Assembly: GCA_019359115.1 (NCBI GenBank)
Contig: JAHHHW010000033.1
Span: forward strand, 1-64,000
DNA length: 64,000 nt
Source: Pelatocladus maniniholoensis HA4357-MV3
Lineage (GTDB): Bacteria > Cyanobacteriota > Cyanobacteriia > Cyanobacteriales > Nostocaceae
Reading direction: 5' to 3'
Shown here: positions 27,642 through 38,022 of the stretch, one piece after another
Layout: the number at the start of each line of letters is the position of its first letter
Position numbering within the stretch: the stretch's first letter is position 1
Made by a program: the position numbers and the translations under genes
Notes under the pieces: generated by a model
The model's input: the letters and a program-made list of their open reading frames with translations, nothing else
Told to the model about the DNA's origin: nothing
Databases searched by the model: none

Positions 27642-27987
27642 AACAAATTGAAATTATAGTGTGCTTTATTTTATAGATTTTCGGAACAAAATCTCACACT
27701 CTAATAATAAGTTTGATACATTGTCTACCATGCATTAGGTAGACATTAACAATCAAAAATGCTAAACATTAAAACCATCTCAGGGATGATTTTTTCTCTC
27801 TGTTTTTAGTAGTGATGCTTTATACTTAGCAACTTTAACTCTGATATCTGATTGATAAAAACTAAATTATATGACACCAATTTGAAAAAAAGAATGCGAC
27901 AGATAGACTTACAGAACTCTCATGCACAAAGAGTTTCCCAATCCAAAATCTAAAATCTAAAATCCAAAATCCAAAATCTAAAATGGT
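27642..27987. other. Divergent promoter region with a 7-bp tandem run
   Basis: This stretch lies between divergent genes. AT-rich DNA is followed by an AAAATCT/AAAATCC 7-bp tandem run (about 27942-27983) that ends two bases before the start codon of the ABC gene. The promoter and ribosome site of that gene must therefore be inside or before the run. I see no ORF. Confidence 0.5.
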
Positions 27988-29664
27988 ATGACCTTATTTT
28001 CTATTGAACATTTGCGAGTTGCCTATCCTCACCGTAGTCATGAAAATACTCATTGGGCGGTTGATGATGTATCTTTCAGGCTGCAACCGGGTGAAAAAAT
28101 GGGATTGGTAGGAGAGTCTGGATGTGGTAAATCAACTTTAGGAAGAGCTGCAATGCGGTTGTTACCACCATCTACTCAGATTGAGGGACAGGTGACATTT
28201 CAAGGTCAATCAGTGTTTGATTTAACACCACTGCAAATGCGGAAGTTTCGAGGTGAGGCGGTAGGATTGATCTTTCAAGACCCAATGACGCGCCTTGACC
28301 CATTGATGACCATTGGCAATCATTGTATAGAAACACTAAAAGCGCACTCACCCAAATTGTCAGCAAAAGTAGCGAAAGAAAAAGCGATCGCCACTTTAGA
28401 AAAGGTCAATATACCCGCTACTCGCTGGAATCAGTATCCCCATGAGTTTAGTGGTGGAATGCGACAACGGGTTGCAATTGCTTTAGCTTTGTTGTTGCAA
28501 CCAAAGCTAATAGTTGCTGATGAACCCACCACCAGCTTAGATGTCACAGTCTCTGCCCAGATTTTACAAGAACTAACTCGGCTGTGTGCAGAAGAAAATA
28601 TGGCATTACTCTTAATTTCCCATGATTTAGCAATAGTGGCAGAGTATTGCGATCGCATTGGCGTTATGTATAACGGTAAAATGGTAGAAATGGGTGCAAC
28701 TGAATCTGTATTTCGACATCCAGAACACGAATATACGCGATCGCTCCTCCAAGCGGCTTTGCATATTCAAAGTGTAGAAGAGACTGATTGGGGACAAGGG
28801 GGAATTTCTCTTTTATCTTTTCCTGATTCCCAATCCCCAATTACCGATTCCCAATCCCCTATTTTGCGTGTCCAAGACCTCAAACAGCATTACACTATCG
28901 AGCCTAATTTTGTTGAGCGCATATTTAAAGGGCAAGGTCAAACCATCAAAGCTGTTGATGGCATTAACTTAGAATTATATCCAGGGGAGATTTTAGGATT
29001 AGTCGGGGAGTCTGGTTGTGGTAAAAGTACATTATCGCGGACAATTTTGCAACTAGTTCGTCCCAGTGCGGGTAAAGTCGAGTTTCTTGGTAAAGATATC
29101 ACTAACTTATCTCGACGAGAAATCCGCCAGCAACGACGACAAATGCAAATGGTATTTCAAGATCCCCATGCTTGTCTCAATCCGGCGATGACTGTAGGAC
29201 AAAGTATAGCTGATCCACTATTAATTCATCAGATCGCAACTCCTGAAGAAGCAAAACAGCTGGTTTTGGGGATGCTGGAAAAAGTCGGGTTACAACCACC
29301 AGAGGTTTATTATCAGCGTTATCCCTCAGATTTATCAGGAGGACAGCAGCAACGAGTCGCAATTGCTCGCGCTTTGATCACTCATCCGAAACTTTTGATT
29401 TGTGATGAACCCGTGAGCATGTTAGATGCTAGTGTACAGTCACAAGTATTAGATTTGATGCTGGAGTTGAAAGAAGAATTTGATTTAACGTATTTGTTTA
29501 TTACTCATGATTTGTGGTTAGCGAGATTCTTGTGCGATCGCATTGCTGTCATGAACGGTGGCAAAATAGTTGAAATCGGCCCCACTAAAGAAATTTTTGC
29601 CAACCCCCAACATCCCTATACACAAACTCTCCTTGCTGCTGCACCTTTATTAGCAAGAGCATGA
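27988..29664 (+). CDS. Peptide-type ABC importer ATPase, two fused ATP-binding domains
   Basis: Two oligopeptide/dipeptide-type ABC domains in one chain (558 residues). The first has GESGCGKST (near 47) and FSGGMRQRVAIALAL; the second has GESGCGKST (near 338) and LSGGQQQRVAIARAL, each with its Walker B (VADEPTTSLD and ICDEPVSMLD). This is the DppD-DppF or YejF/GsiA arrangement, powering uptake of peptides or related solutes. No permease or binding protein is adjacent, as is common in cyanobacteria. The linker contains PDSQSPITDSQSP (about residues 276-290), the translation of an intergenic CCCAATCCCC-type repeat. Confidence 0.9.
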   Translation: MTLFSIEHLRVAYPHRSHENTHWAVDDVSFRLQPGEKMGLVGESGCGKSTLGRAAMRLLPPSTQIEGQVTFQGQSVFDLTPLQMRKFRGEAVGLIFQDPMTRLDPLMTIGNHCIETLKAHSPKLSAKVAKEKAIATLEKVNIPATRWNQYPHEFSGGMRQRVAIALALLLQPKLIVADEPTTSLDVTVSAQILQELTRLCAEENMALLLISHDLAIVAEYCDRIGVMYNGKMVEMGATESVFRHPEHEYTRSLLQAALHIQSVEETDWGQGGISLLSFPDSQSPITDSQSPILRVQDLKQHYTIEPNFVERIFKGQGQTIKAVDGINLELYPGEILGLVGESGCGKSTLSRTILQLVRPSAGKVEFLGKDITNLSRREIRQQRRQMQMVFQDPHACLNPAMTVGQSIADPLLIHQIATPEEAKQLVLGMLEKVGLQPPEVYYQRYPSDLSGGQQQRVAIARALITHPKLLICDEPVSMLDASVQSQVLDLMLELKEEFDLTYLFITHDLWLARFLCDRIAVMNGGKIVEIGPTKEIFANPQHPYTQTLLAAAPLLARA

Positions 29665-29749
29665 GGAGTTTAAAAAGTAAAAAGATAAAAGTAAAAAGGC
29701 AAAAGAAAAAAATAAAATATTGGGTTTGTACGCCTAGCATTACCACAGG

Positions 29750-30730
29750 CTAGCCTCTAAATTGACTAACTTCCAAGCCGGAACACTCAAACAAATGTAA
29801 ACCCAGATGCTGAGACAATTCCTCACACACCTTAACTCCCCGGACGCTGTTACCGCGTGTATCTAAACGCGGGGAAAAAACTGCAATTCCCATCTTATTA
29901 GGTACTACGGCGATAATCCCACCAGAGATCCCACTTTTGGCGGGAATACCAACTTTGTATGCCCACTCCCCAGCAAAGTTATACATTCCACAGGTGTACA
30001 TCACACTGAGAATATCTTTGATATAACGGCTACTAACAGCTTGTTGCTTTGTCATTGGGTTGATACCTTTATTTGCCAGTGTCGCCGCCATCACTGCTAA
30101 ATCATGGCAATTCACCATCACAGCACACTGCTGAAAGTATAAATCCAAAGCTTCATCAATAGGTTTGTCAATCATGCCAAAGTTGAGCATGAGATACGCC
30201 ATCGCCCGGTTACGGTGTCCGGTGGTGCGTTCTGAGGTAAACGCTGAGATATCAACGAAGACATCACGCCCGATGTACTTTTGGAACATCTCTAACATCC
30301 GGTTTAAACGTTCGGTTGGATCTAACCCTTTGATCAAACTAGTGGTAGCGATCGCACCAGCATTTACCATTGGATTGTAAGGTCGCTTGGATTGTTCATC
30401 TAGCACAATGGCGTTGAATGCGTCTCCTGTCGGCTCCACACCTACTCTGGTCAAGATATAATCTCGTCCGTGATCTTCAAGGGCGAGTCCGTATGCAAAT
30501 ACCTTCGATATGGATTGAATCGTAAATAGTTGCTGATAATTCCCAACTTCGTAAACTTCACCGTTGACACTGACAATACTGATGGCAAACAAATCCGAGT
30601 CTACCTTAGCCAATTCTGGGATATATTTGGCTACTACACCATCGTGCAATGGTTTGTATTTGAAATACAAATCATCAATGAAAGTTTGTAGTGATGATGA
30701 ATTTTTTGCTAAATCTTCTTGGTTTGTCAT
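29750..30730 (-). CDS. glsA: Glutaminase A
   Basis: The serine-dependent beta-lactamase-like glutaminase family is clear: catalytic Ser73-x-x-Lys76 in [16 protein letters not shown], and the late [16 protein letters not shown]. It hydrolyses glutamine to glutamate and ammonia in the cytoplasm. Length (326) is slightly above the usual 308 because of a longer N-terminus. It stands alone and converges on the ABC ATPase gene. Confidence 0.95.
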   Translation of the reverse strand: MTNQEDLAKNSSSLQTFIDDLYFKYKPLHDGVVAKYIPELAKVDSDLFAISIVSVNGEVYEVGNYQQLFTIQSISKVFAYGLALEDHGRDYILTRVGVEPTGDAFNAIVLDEQSKRPYNPMVNAGAIATTSLIKGLDPTERLNRMLEMFQKYIGRDVFVDISAFTSERTTGHRNRAMAYLMLNFGMIDKPIDEALDLYFQQCAVMVNCHDLAVMAATLANKGINPMTKQQAVSSRYIKDILSVMYTCGMYNFAGEWAYKVGIPAKSGISGGIIAVVPNKMGIAVFSPRLDTRGNSVRGVKVCEELSQHLGLHLFECSGLEVSQFRG

Positions 30731-31510
30731 GAAGCTGAGTGAAAAAGCCTGAAGTATGAATGATGAAGGATACTCAGTTTAAAAAATCACGCGTTCTCAA
30801 CTACCTAAAGTCAGATATTATGTCTGTTTGCCGTAGTTACAAATGATTCGCATAGCACCAGCAATTCTGATTAATTTTTTAGATAATTGTTTTTTATTTT
30901 TTTGTAAAAAATTTTTCTTGTAAGTAGAATTATCTTTTTAGTCCTTGTTTAAGACGTTTGTAAATTATCTTACTATATATCTGCTGCGCTTGATGAATTC
31001 AGTGTATCTAAACACTTGTTACAACAAAAACATTCACAAAAAGATAATAAATATCAAGTCATTGCAATGCTAATTCCACATCTTAACTCTATCATCAGCT
31101 ATCCCCTCGTTGCTGTCTTTGATTTGCTATTGGCGATCGCTACTAAAAAGATGTTATAAAGATAACTTCAGATTATGATTAATTTTAAATTTTAAATCAT
31201 AGGTATAATTACTTGTTATAAGTATATTCATGGAAAAAAAGAATTTTTGAAAAACTCAATAACATTAATGAGCTTTTTAGGCAATACCATATGCAATTAG
31301 AATGATTTAAATACCAAATCGTGTTAAGTTTTCCTAATAAAATTTCTAAACAATAAAAAAACTGTTACATCGCCAAAATCCGCTTTTTAGAAAGGTTTGG
31401 AGCTTGAAACACCAATTTAATTTCGATAAAGTTACCACGACTTTCGATAAAACCCTGATCCCCAAGATCAGAAGTTCGTGTTAGTCTGTTGCAGTTAATA
31501 GCAAAAAGTG
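30731..31510. other. Long gene-free AT-rich stretch
   Basis: It separates divergent glsA and rlpA. It is unusually A/T-rich, with long runs such as those at 30889-30918, and holds a short hairpin CTGATC-CCCAA-GATCAG (31455-31471). No ORF, tRNA or repeat family is seen. Both promoters should be here. Confidence 0.5.
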
Positions 31511-31600
31511 AAAGCGGAACGAGTTCGGTTGTTGGGTAAAGCTGTTCTTAGTTGAATGCTTAACCCACGAACTATCAAAGCTCCGTTCTACAGTCGCTTT
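31511..31600 (+). promoter_or_regulatory. Long imperfect hairpin leader directly upstream of rlpA
   Basis: A series of nested pairings closes a 90-nt region ending 13 nt before the rlpA ATG: AAAGCG (31511) with CGCTTT (31595), GAACG (31517) with CGTTC (31584), AGTTCG (31522) with CGAACT (31568), TGGGT (31533) with ACCCA (31563), then AAG with CTT. In all about 25 pairs form one long stem broken by internal loops. Its position fits a 5' untranslated leader controlling translation or stability. No known riboswitch motif is recognised. Confidence 0.6.
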
Positions 31601-31613
31601 AATATTCGGACGC

Positions 31614-32723
31614 ATGAATCAAAAACATTTGTGGACTGTTGTCACTGTGTGTAGCACAGTTTTGGGAATGCCCTTAGTTGGACGTACTGAGACAGCTAAG
31701 AAAATCGCTCCAACCTCACCACTTTTGCCTTCTGGTGATGTGGAAAAAGTAGGAGAATACCAATCCCCAACAGCAAATCCTGCTTCAGATGCTGTGATCG
31801 CCAAGATTCACACGCACCAAGCAGCAGATCGCTCAGTGGCAACGCTCTATATCCGCGATATTCCCGTGATCAGCTTTCTAGGACAAAAATCAGTTGTCAG
31901 TGAAGAAACAAAAGTTGGTGAAGTTGGTGAAATCGCTAACGTCAACGGGGTATCTCAAGCTCTTAATACCAGCAGTCCTACTCAAATAGCAGCAACCAAC
32001 GGGACAGGTACAAGTTTGGCAACTCAGACTAGCTCGGCAAAAGATGACCCAATCCAGAGGGCAAGTGTAGTAGCAGCAAAAATTAACCAGCTAGTCCTAG
32101 ATAAAGTAGACGCCAGCAAGATTATCGTAAGTTGGAAAGCACCAGAAGCATCTACAAACTCCAATAAAGACCAGAATAAAGGTCTAACTGGTCAACAAAA
32201 AGCTGGCGATCGCTTCGTCATTAAAGCCAATAATCAAGAACTGGTAGAGATCGACCAAAACACCAAACTCGCGGGTACAACCAACGACCCTGTTCAAGAT
32301 GCATTACAAGTAACCAACCGCTTACGTAGACTCATCGGTAATGCATCGCCTTTAGGTCAGATTGCTAACTTACCTGCGCGTTCCTCGTTGCCAACCAAAT
32401 TACCACATCAGATTGCTGTCAAAGTCCAAGATACTTTCAAAGGCATAGCTTCCTACTACGGCTATGATTTTTCTGGCAATAAAACCGCCACTGGTGAGAG
32501 GTTCAATCCAAATGGAATGACAGCAGCCCACCGCAGCTTGCCTTTTGGTACACGAGTACGTGTCACGAATACCCACAATGGTCGGTCTGTGGTTGTGCGA
32601 ATTAACGACAGAGGCCCATATATTCGTGGTCGAGTTATTGACCTCTCTTTAGGCGCAGCGCGCATTTTAGGTATGATGAGCAGTGGTGTAGCACCTGTGC
32701 GGATTGAAATTCTGGGAAGGTAG
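31614..32723 (+). CDS. rlpA: RlpA family septal ring lytic transglycosylase
   Basis: A probable signal peptide (about 1-25, [18 protein letters not shown]) and a long low-complexity region lead to a C-terminal double-psi beta-barrel (about 265-369): [56 protein letters not shown]. These are the hallmarks of RlpA, which cleaves peptidoglycan strands lacking stem peptides at the septum. It acts in the periplasm or outer membrane. No SPOR domain is present. The gene follows the long leader hairpin. Confidence 0.9.
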   Translation: MNQKHLWTVVTVCSTVLGMPLVGRTETAKKIAPTSPLLPSGDVEKVGEYQSPTANPASDAVIAKIHTHQAADRSVATLYIRDIPVISFLGQKSVVSEETKVGEVGEIANVNGVSQALNTSSPTQIAATNGTGTSLATQTSSAKDDPIQRASVVAAKINQLVLDKVDASKIIVSWKAPEASTNSNKDQNKGLTGQQKAGDRFVIKANNQELVEIDQNTKLAGTTNDPVQDALQVTNRLRRLIGNASPLGQIANLPARSSLPTKLPHQIAVKVQDTFKGIASYYGYDFSGNKTATGERFNPNGMTAAHRSLPFGTRVRVTNTHNGRSVVVRINDRGPYIRGRVIDLSLGAARILGMMSSGVAPVRIEILGR

Positions 32724-32912
32724 TTTTTTAGTGTTAGTTGTTGTTTGTTGTTTGTTGTTTGTTGGTGACAGGTTCCAAACAACAAACAACTACCAACTAC
32801 CAACAACCAACGAACAACCACCATTTCCTTTGTTCCCCTAGACTAGCCTCTTGCCTCCAAAATCGGATATAAACTAACGGGGAAGAGCTAGATCAAGACT
32901 AGGGGTATTTTT

Positions 32913-34517
32913 GTGCGCCTGTTGACAACCACTGTAGCTTTACGCTGCTATTTAGATCAGCGCCGTTCGGAAAACCAGCTTACAGAGCAAGAACGGCCAT
33001 CAGAATTTGAGGTGACTGGCAGACCTTTCACGGCTGTTGGTCTAGTTCCCACTATGGGAGCCTTACACCAAGGTCATTTAAGTTTAATTCAACGGGCGCG
33101 GCAAGAAAATGCTACGGTTATTGTCAGTATTTTCGTCAATCCTCTGCAATTTGGTCCCAATGAGGATTTTCACCGCTATCCCCGCACCTTAAACCAAGAC
33201 CTACAACTGTGCGAACAAGCAGGGGTAGACGTAGTTTTTGCACCAACTCCCGAAGAAATGGGAGTTGACCTGAAAAATATACAAGAATCAAAAGTTACAC
33301 AAGTTAACCCGCCATCTGCTATGATATCAGGCTTGTGTGGTGACAATCGCCCAGGCCACTTTCAGGGTGTGGCAACGATTGTTACCAAGCTGTTCAATTT
33401 GGTACAGCCTGACCGAGCCTATTTTGGTCAAAAAGATGGTCAACAGCTAGCTATTGTCAAACAGCTAGTAGTTGATTTAAATTTTTTGATCGAAATTGTT
33501 GCTTGTGCAACGGTGCGGGAAACATCTGGTTTAGCCATTAGTTCTCGTAACCAATATTTGACTGCCACAGAAAAACAGCAAGTAGCTGTGTTGTATAGTG
33601 GGTTACAAAAAGCCGAAGCAGCTTTTCGTGCTGGAGAACGCAATGCTCACAAGCTTATTGCAGTGGTGCAGCAAGAAATAGCAATGGTCAGTTCTGTATC
33701 TGTGGAATATATTGAATTGGTTGAACCGAATACTTTAATGTCAATAGAAAAAGTTCAGGAGGAAGGAATGCTCGCGATCGCCGCTCGTCTTGGTTCTACA
33801 CGTTTGATTGATAACACAATTTTACGCGATCGCCAGCCAATAATTGCTATTGACGGGCCAGCAGGAGCTGGCAAATCTACCGTTGCACGTCAGGTAGCAG
33901 CCAAATTAGGTCTAGTATATCTAGATACAGGAGCCATGTACCGTGCCGTCACCTGGCTAGTACTGCATGAAGAAATTGCCCTAAATGATGAGTGTGCGAT
34001 CGCAGAATTAGCCAATAGGTGTGTGATTGAACTGTCTCCAGGACAGAACTTACAATCTCCAGTCCAAGTGTGGATTAACCATCATGATGTTACCCAAGCA
34101 ATTCGCTCACCTCAAGTAACATCTAATGTTTCCGCGATCGCAGCACAAAGCGCAGTGCGTCAAGCATTAGTGAAACAACAACAAAGGTGGGGTAAAAAAG
34201 GTGGTTTAGTTGCAGAAGGACGGGATATCGGTTCTCATGTTTTCCCCGATGCAGAAGTGAAAATCTTTTTAACCGCCTCTGTACAAGAACGCGCCCGTCG
34301 CCGTCTCCAGGACTTTAAAAAACAAAATCAGCCTGAAATATCTTTAGAACAACTAGAAAAAGATATTGCTGAACGCGACTGGAAAGATAGCACTCGCAAA
34401 GTTTCTCCCTTGAAGAAAGCGCCAAATGCTGTTGAAGTTATTACAGATGGTTTATCAGTAACCGAAGTCATAGAAAAAATTGTGGACTATTACCAGCAAC
34501 GCTTATCTCAGTTTTAA
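32913..34517 (+). CDS. panC/cmk: Bifunctional pantothenate synthetase / cytidylate kinase
   Basis: The N-terminal part is PanC (VPTMGALHQGHLSL nucleotide-binding motif, FVNPLQFGPNEDFHRYPR, FQGVATIVTKLFN), which joins pantoate and beta-alanine. The C-terminal part from about residue 310 is Cmk (P-loop DGPAGAGKST, LDTGAMYRAVTW, GRDIGSHVFPDA), which phosphorylates CMP/dCMP. This fusion is characteristic of cyanobacteria. The start is GTG at 32913. Upstream lie GTTTGTT-type repeats (32739-32763). Confidence 0.95.
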   Translation: MRLLTTTVALRCYLDQRRSENQLTEQERPSEFEVTGRPFTAVGLVPTMGALHQGHLSLIQRARQENATVIVSIFVNPLQFGPNEDFHRYPRTLNQDLQLCEQAGVDVVFAPTPEEMGVDLKNIQESKVTQVNPPSAMISGLCGDNRPGHFQGVATIVTKLFNLVQPDRAYFGQKDGQQLAIVKQLVVDLNFLIEIVACATVRETSGLAISSRNQYLTATEKQQVAVLYSGLQKAEAAFRAGERNAHKLIAVVQQEIAMVSSVSVEYIELVEPNTLMSIEKVQEEGMLAIAARLGSTRLIDNTILRDRQPIIAIDGPAGAGKSTVARQVAAKLGLVYLDTGAMYRAVTWLVLHEEIALNDECAIAELANRCVIELSPGQNLQSPVQVWINHHDVTQAIRSPQVTSNVSAIAAQSAVRQALVKQQQRWGKKGGLVAEGRDIGSHVFPDAEVKIFLTASVQERARRRLQDFKKQNQPEISLEQLEKDIAERDWKDSTRKVSPLKKAPNAVEVITDGLSVTEVIEKIVDYYQQRLSQF

Positions 34518-34737
34518 GAGTCATTGCTGATTGGTCAATTGTCAATTATTAATAGCAGCAATTGACAATTGACTCTGGACAATTGACTCCACAAAGCATG
34601 AAAATAGTACTCCTCCTACACCCCTACACCCCCACACCCCCACACCCATTTTCAAGCTAAAGTTAATTTACATTAAGTCAAAGAATCTTAGAAGAAAGTC
34701 GCTATCCTAGAGGAAGAGCAGGACGATACTTTAACAA

Positions 34738-35109
34738 ATGACCTTTAAAAACTTTCAGTTAAGTCTGTATCAACTCCGCCCCTGGCTCACTTTCATAGTA
34801 ATTGCTTGGTTGCTAGGATCATTGGGCTTAGGCTGGTTGGTAAATTCATTGCTAATTATCGTTGGGCTACTTTTGCTCACACCTATTCTGGCATTTTTTG
34901 GATTTCGTTGGTGGTTGCAACGTAACCTAGTTACTGATCAATGTCCCGTTTGTAGATACGAATTTACGGGTTTGAATCAAACTCAGTTACAATGTCCTAA
35001 TTGTGGAGAACTGTTGTTAGTACAACAGGGCCATTTTCAGCGCACTACACCCGACGGTACAATCGATGTGACAGCTGTTGAAGTACCAGCACAATCACTT
35101 GAAGATTAG
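34738..35109 (+). CDS. Small membrane protein with a zinc ribbon
   Basis: Two membrane helices (about 15-36 and 37-57) are followed by a CPVC (69-72) and CPNC (86-89) pair, which forms a rubredoxin-like zinc ribbon, and a short tail. I do not recognise a named family. The zinc ribbon should lie on the cytoplasmic side. The start at 34738 follows a run of CACACCCC-type repeats by about 90 bp. Confidence 0.7.
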   Translation: MTFKNFQLSLYQLRPWLTFIVIAWLLGSLGLGWLVNSLLIIVGLLLLTPILAFFGFRWWLQRNLVTDQCPVCRYEFTGLNQTQLQCPNCGELLLVQQGHFQRTTPDGTIDVTAVEVPAQSLED

Positions 35110-35178
35110 TCATTAGTCATTGGGCATTGAGCATTGGGTATTGATTAATAATTACTATTTATTACAAATGACTAATGA

Positions 35179-36357
35179 CTAATGACTAATGACTAATTCC
35201 GAAAAAGCTTGTGTGTGTTTACATACTATATCTATTACCTTGTCAGATGATACAGGTTTGGCGAGTAAATCTGTAGAGCCTGCCACTTTAGCTCGAATTT
35301 GATCTAAAGGACTATCACTATCTCTTAAAATAACTATGGGCGTATTAGCAAATAGGGAAATACGCCTGAGTTGAGCGCAGATTTCGTAACCATTGGTAAC
35401 TGGTTGTACTAAATTCAAAAAGATTAAGTTTGGTCTGTACTCAATTAGAATCGGTAGAGCATGAACAGTATCTTGAATATTAATAAATCTAAACCCATTA
35501 GGAATGAGAATATTCTCTAGTGTTTGACTCACCGAAAGATTGTTATTTACACAAGCAATGCGTGGACTATTGGAAGTTGTGATTTTTTTAATCAAGGAAT
35601 TGTTATTAACTTCAATAATTTGTAAGGGTAAGTCAAAAACTTCTACTAATTCAATGATTCCTTTGGATATATAAGGAAGCAAAGAATGGGTAACTAAAAC
35701 TACACTTTGCTTCATTTTTACGGCTAAATCCCATAGAGTGTATTTGCCGTTAATTAAAGTTACAAAATTATTGTATACTGCTGAACTTACCTGTTTATGC
35801 AGTTGTTCTGGTTTTCGCAATATTGGCGCTAAATTAGGTGATATATTCTTCAGACCAGCTGCTAACCAATGTTGCCAAGACTCTTGCATGAGTTTTAAAG
35901 ACATATCTGCATCGATGATCTTGACTGGTGCTTCTAAGATGATTTCTTGGTCGCGATCGCAACTTATAGAATAAAAATCGGCTTGTTGAGTAAGATCAAA
36001 TAATAACTCTGCGGTAGTGTTTTCTATAACAGCCCTCATTTGTTCAGGCTTAATTTTTTGTTGATTATACAAAAATACTAGTAGACAATAATCCCAGTAA
36101 TCAAGGGATAATTCTTGAGGGTGTAAATGTATCTTATCAATATCAATATTAGGGCAGTATTGAGCAATTTGTCGTCTTAACCGTCGGAAAGGATGAGTAC
36201 CTGCTGTTGCCCAAATTATTTTACCACCGTGGTAATAGAAAATCCATTTTTGTCCATTAACACTTTTAATATTTAATTTACCACTATATTTTAATTGGGT
36301 ACAACTTTTAAATTCATTAATTAATTTATTTACTACCACCATTTGCGAATGGTTCAT
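35179..36357 (-). CDS. PatA-like response regulator with a degenerate receiver
   Basis: Residues 1-250 match the N-terminal part (PATAN/DUF4388-like: YSGKLNIKSVNGQKWIFYYH near 24-43) of PatA proteins, which in heterocystous cyanobacteria control cell pattern or motility. A receiver domain follows (266-385), but its key residues are changed: the acidic pair is NN (271-272), the phospho-acceptor is Asn315 in LIFLNLVQP, and the Thr/Ser position reads Arg in VILRDSD. Only Lys377 remains. It therefore should not be phosphorylated in the normal way. The 5' region upstream to 36830 is gene-free. Confidence 0.85.
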   Translation of the reverse strand: MNHSQMVVVNKLINEFKSCTQLKYSGKLNIKSVNGQKWIFYYHGGKIIWATAGTHPFRRLRRQIAQYCPNIDIDKIHLHPQELSLDYWDYCLLVFLYNQQKIKPEQMRAVIENTTAELLFDLTQQADFYSISCDRDQEIILEAPVKIIDADMSLKLMQESWQHWLAAGLKNISPNLAPILRKPEQLHKQVSSAVYNNFVTLINGKYTLWDLAVKMKQSVVLVTHSLLPYISKGIIELVEVFDLPLQIIEVNNNSLIKKITTSNSPRIACVNNNLSVSQTLENILIPNGFRFINIQDTVHALPILIEYRPNLIFLNLVQPVTNGYEICAQLRRISLFANTPIVILRDSDSPLDQIRAKVAGSTDLLAKPVSSDKVIDIVCKHTQAFSELVISH

Positions 36358-36830
36358 ATTTTCTCCTTCTATTAATATGATGAATAAATTATTTTTAAAA
36401 TAGCTGTATTTCGATGTGTTGGTATATAAATTCCCTCAGTTCACAATGAAACTGAACTGGAAAATATATATTATGTCCGCTTGAACACTTGTATTATCTG
36501 CCCGTATCGGTAATGAGAAAAACCAATGACTAAGCTTTATCTCGTAACCAATTAGCTGGAATTAATATCATCCTATACATTGACCAAGAAGATTAAAACA
36601 GTATAAATTCTGAATTTATTTTTGTGTTAACTGTGTGGAAATTGTTGTCTATCTCTAACAATTTGATAGATAAATAGCTTCAGATTAGGCGTTTTGCTTT
36701 TTTGAGCAAACGTTATCCTAACTACAAAATCGATCCAATAAAGATGATATTTTAAAGTTTATTTTTATAATTAATCAAATAATTAATACCAGTATACTTA
36801 GGAAATTCCTATTCCTATAACTTTACGCTT
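36358..36830. other. Gene-free AT-rich spacer
   Basis: This 473-bp stretch lies upstream of the minus-strand PatA-like gene and downstream of murQ. A purine-rich ribosome site (GAAGGAGAAA on the minus strand, 36359-36368) precedes the PatA-like ATG. I see nothing else that I can name. Confidence 0.5.
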
Positions 36831-37763
36831 CTATTTCTCAGGTTTGGTGTAATTTTTACAGTTAGCGATCGCTGCTCTAAGATTACCTTGATTTTCAGAA
36901 AGTAGTTTTAGACCTTGTTCTTTGTCTAAGCCTGTCCAGTGCATAAACAGCGCCAACTTTACCCATTTTCCACTGCGTTCTAATAGCAAATCTGATGCTT
37001 CACGACCTAAACCTGTTAAGTCTTGCAAGATTCGTAAAGCGCGATCGCGTAATTTGTTATTAGTCACGGCGACATCAACCATGCGATTTCCGTAGACTTT
37101 GCCCAAACGCACCATCACACCCGTAGACAGGATATTCAAAGCAAGCTTAGTTGCGGTTCCTGCTTTGAGGCGAGTAGAGCCAGCAAGCACCTCTGGGCCT
37201 GTTAACAGGCGAATATCAATATCTGCTTCTATACTCACTTGTTCAGCAGGTACACAAGCCATAAAAACTGTAGTAGCTCCCCGTTGACGAGCAGCATTGA
37301 TTGCACCCTGAACATAAGGTGTTGTCCCACCAGCAGTAATACCAACGACTACATCTAGTTGGGTTATATGACGTTGGGCGATCGCCGCTTCTCCATCTTG
37401 AAAGCGATCTTCTAAATCTTCAGAACTGCGTAATAGCGCCCCAGCACCACCAGCAATAATTCCTTGTACAAGTTCTGGAGGCGTACAAAAAGTTGGTGGA
37501 CACTCAGCAGCATCTAATACTCCTAATCGACCACTTGTCCCTGCACCAACATAAAACAGCCGTCCTCCCCGTTGCAAACACTCGGCGGTTCGTTCAATAG
37601 CTTGAGCCAATTGCATCTTCGCACCAGCAACCGCAGCTACTGCATTCTCGTCTTCGCGATTAAAAATTTCTACCAACTCTAAACAACTGAGTTGATCTAG
37701 ATTCTGAGTATTAGGATTAACCTGCTCTGTGAGAAGATGCCCACGTTGCTGTAAATCAGTCAT
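36831..37763 (-). CDS. murQ: N-acetylmuramic acid 6-phosphate etherase
   Basis: MurQ has a SIS sugar-isomerase fold; visible motifs are YVGAGTSGRLGVLDAAECPPTF, GIIAGGAGALLRS.EDLED and AGTATKLALNILST. It opens the lactyl ether of MurNAc-6-P during peptidoglycan recycling, in the cytoplasm. I start at Met8 of the frame (37763, MTDLQQRGHLLTEQVNPNT), the family start; the seven residues before it come from the repeat ATGACTAAGGACAAA. It is complete and of normal length. Confidence 0.95.
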   Translation of the reverse strand: MTDLQQRGHLLTEQVNPNTQNLDQLSCLELVEIFNREDENAVAAVAGAKMQLAQAIERTAECLQRGGRLFYVGAGTSGRLGVLDAAECPPTFCTPPELVQGIIAGGAGALLRSSEDLEDRFQDGEAAIAQRHITQLDVVVGITAGGTTPYVQGAINAARQRGATTVFMACVPAEQVSIEADIDIRLLTGPEVLAGSTRLKAGTATKLALNILSTGVMVRLGKVYGNRMVDVAVTNNKLRDRALRILQDLTGLGREASDLLLERSGKWVKLALFMHWTGLDKEQGLKLLSENQGNLRAAIANCKNYTKPEK

Positions 37764-37888
37764 TTGTTTTTTGTCCTTAGTCATTGGTCATTAGTCATTG
37801 GTCTACGTAATCGTTGAAGTCCTAAGTCGCTAGAGGTGTGATGTTCCTCGTGTCTATTAGTCTAAAATAATTAACTTTGACAATTGAC

Positions 37889-38008
37889 TAAGTAAGTGGG
37901 TCAAATTAAATATAAAACCTCACCCTCAATCCCTCTCCTTAGTAAGGAGAGGGAAGCCGGAGGCAGGGTGAGGTTTTATTTTATCTTTAATTACACCTAC
38001 CTACTTAA
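37889..38008. repeat. Small element with long inverted ends
   Basis: ATAAAACCTCACCCT (37912-37926) and AGGGTGAGGTTTTAT (37965-37979) are exact inverse partners around CCCTCTCCTT-AGT-AAGGAGAGGG. The pairing continues imperfectly outward to 37889 (TAAGTAAGTGGGT) and 38008 (ACCTACCTACTTA). TGACTA flanks both sides (37885-37890 and 38009-38014), a possible 6-bp target duplication, though this hexamer is common in the local repeats. It lies between two minus-strand genes. Confidence 0.7.
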
Positions 38009-38022
38009 TGACTAATGACTCT

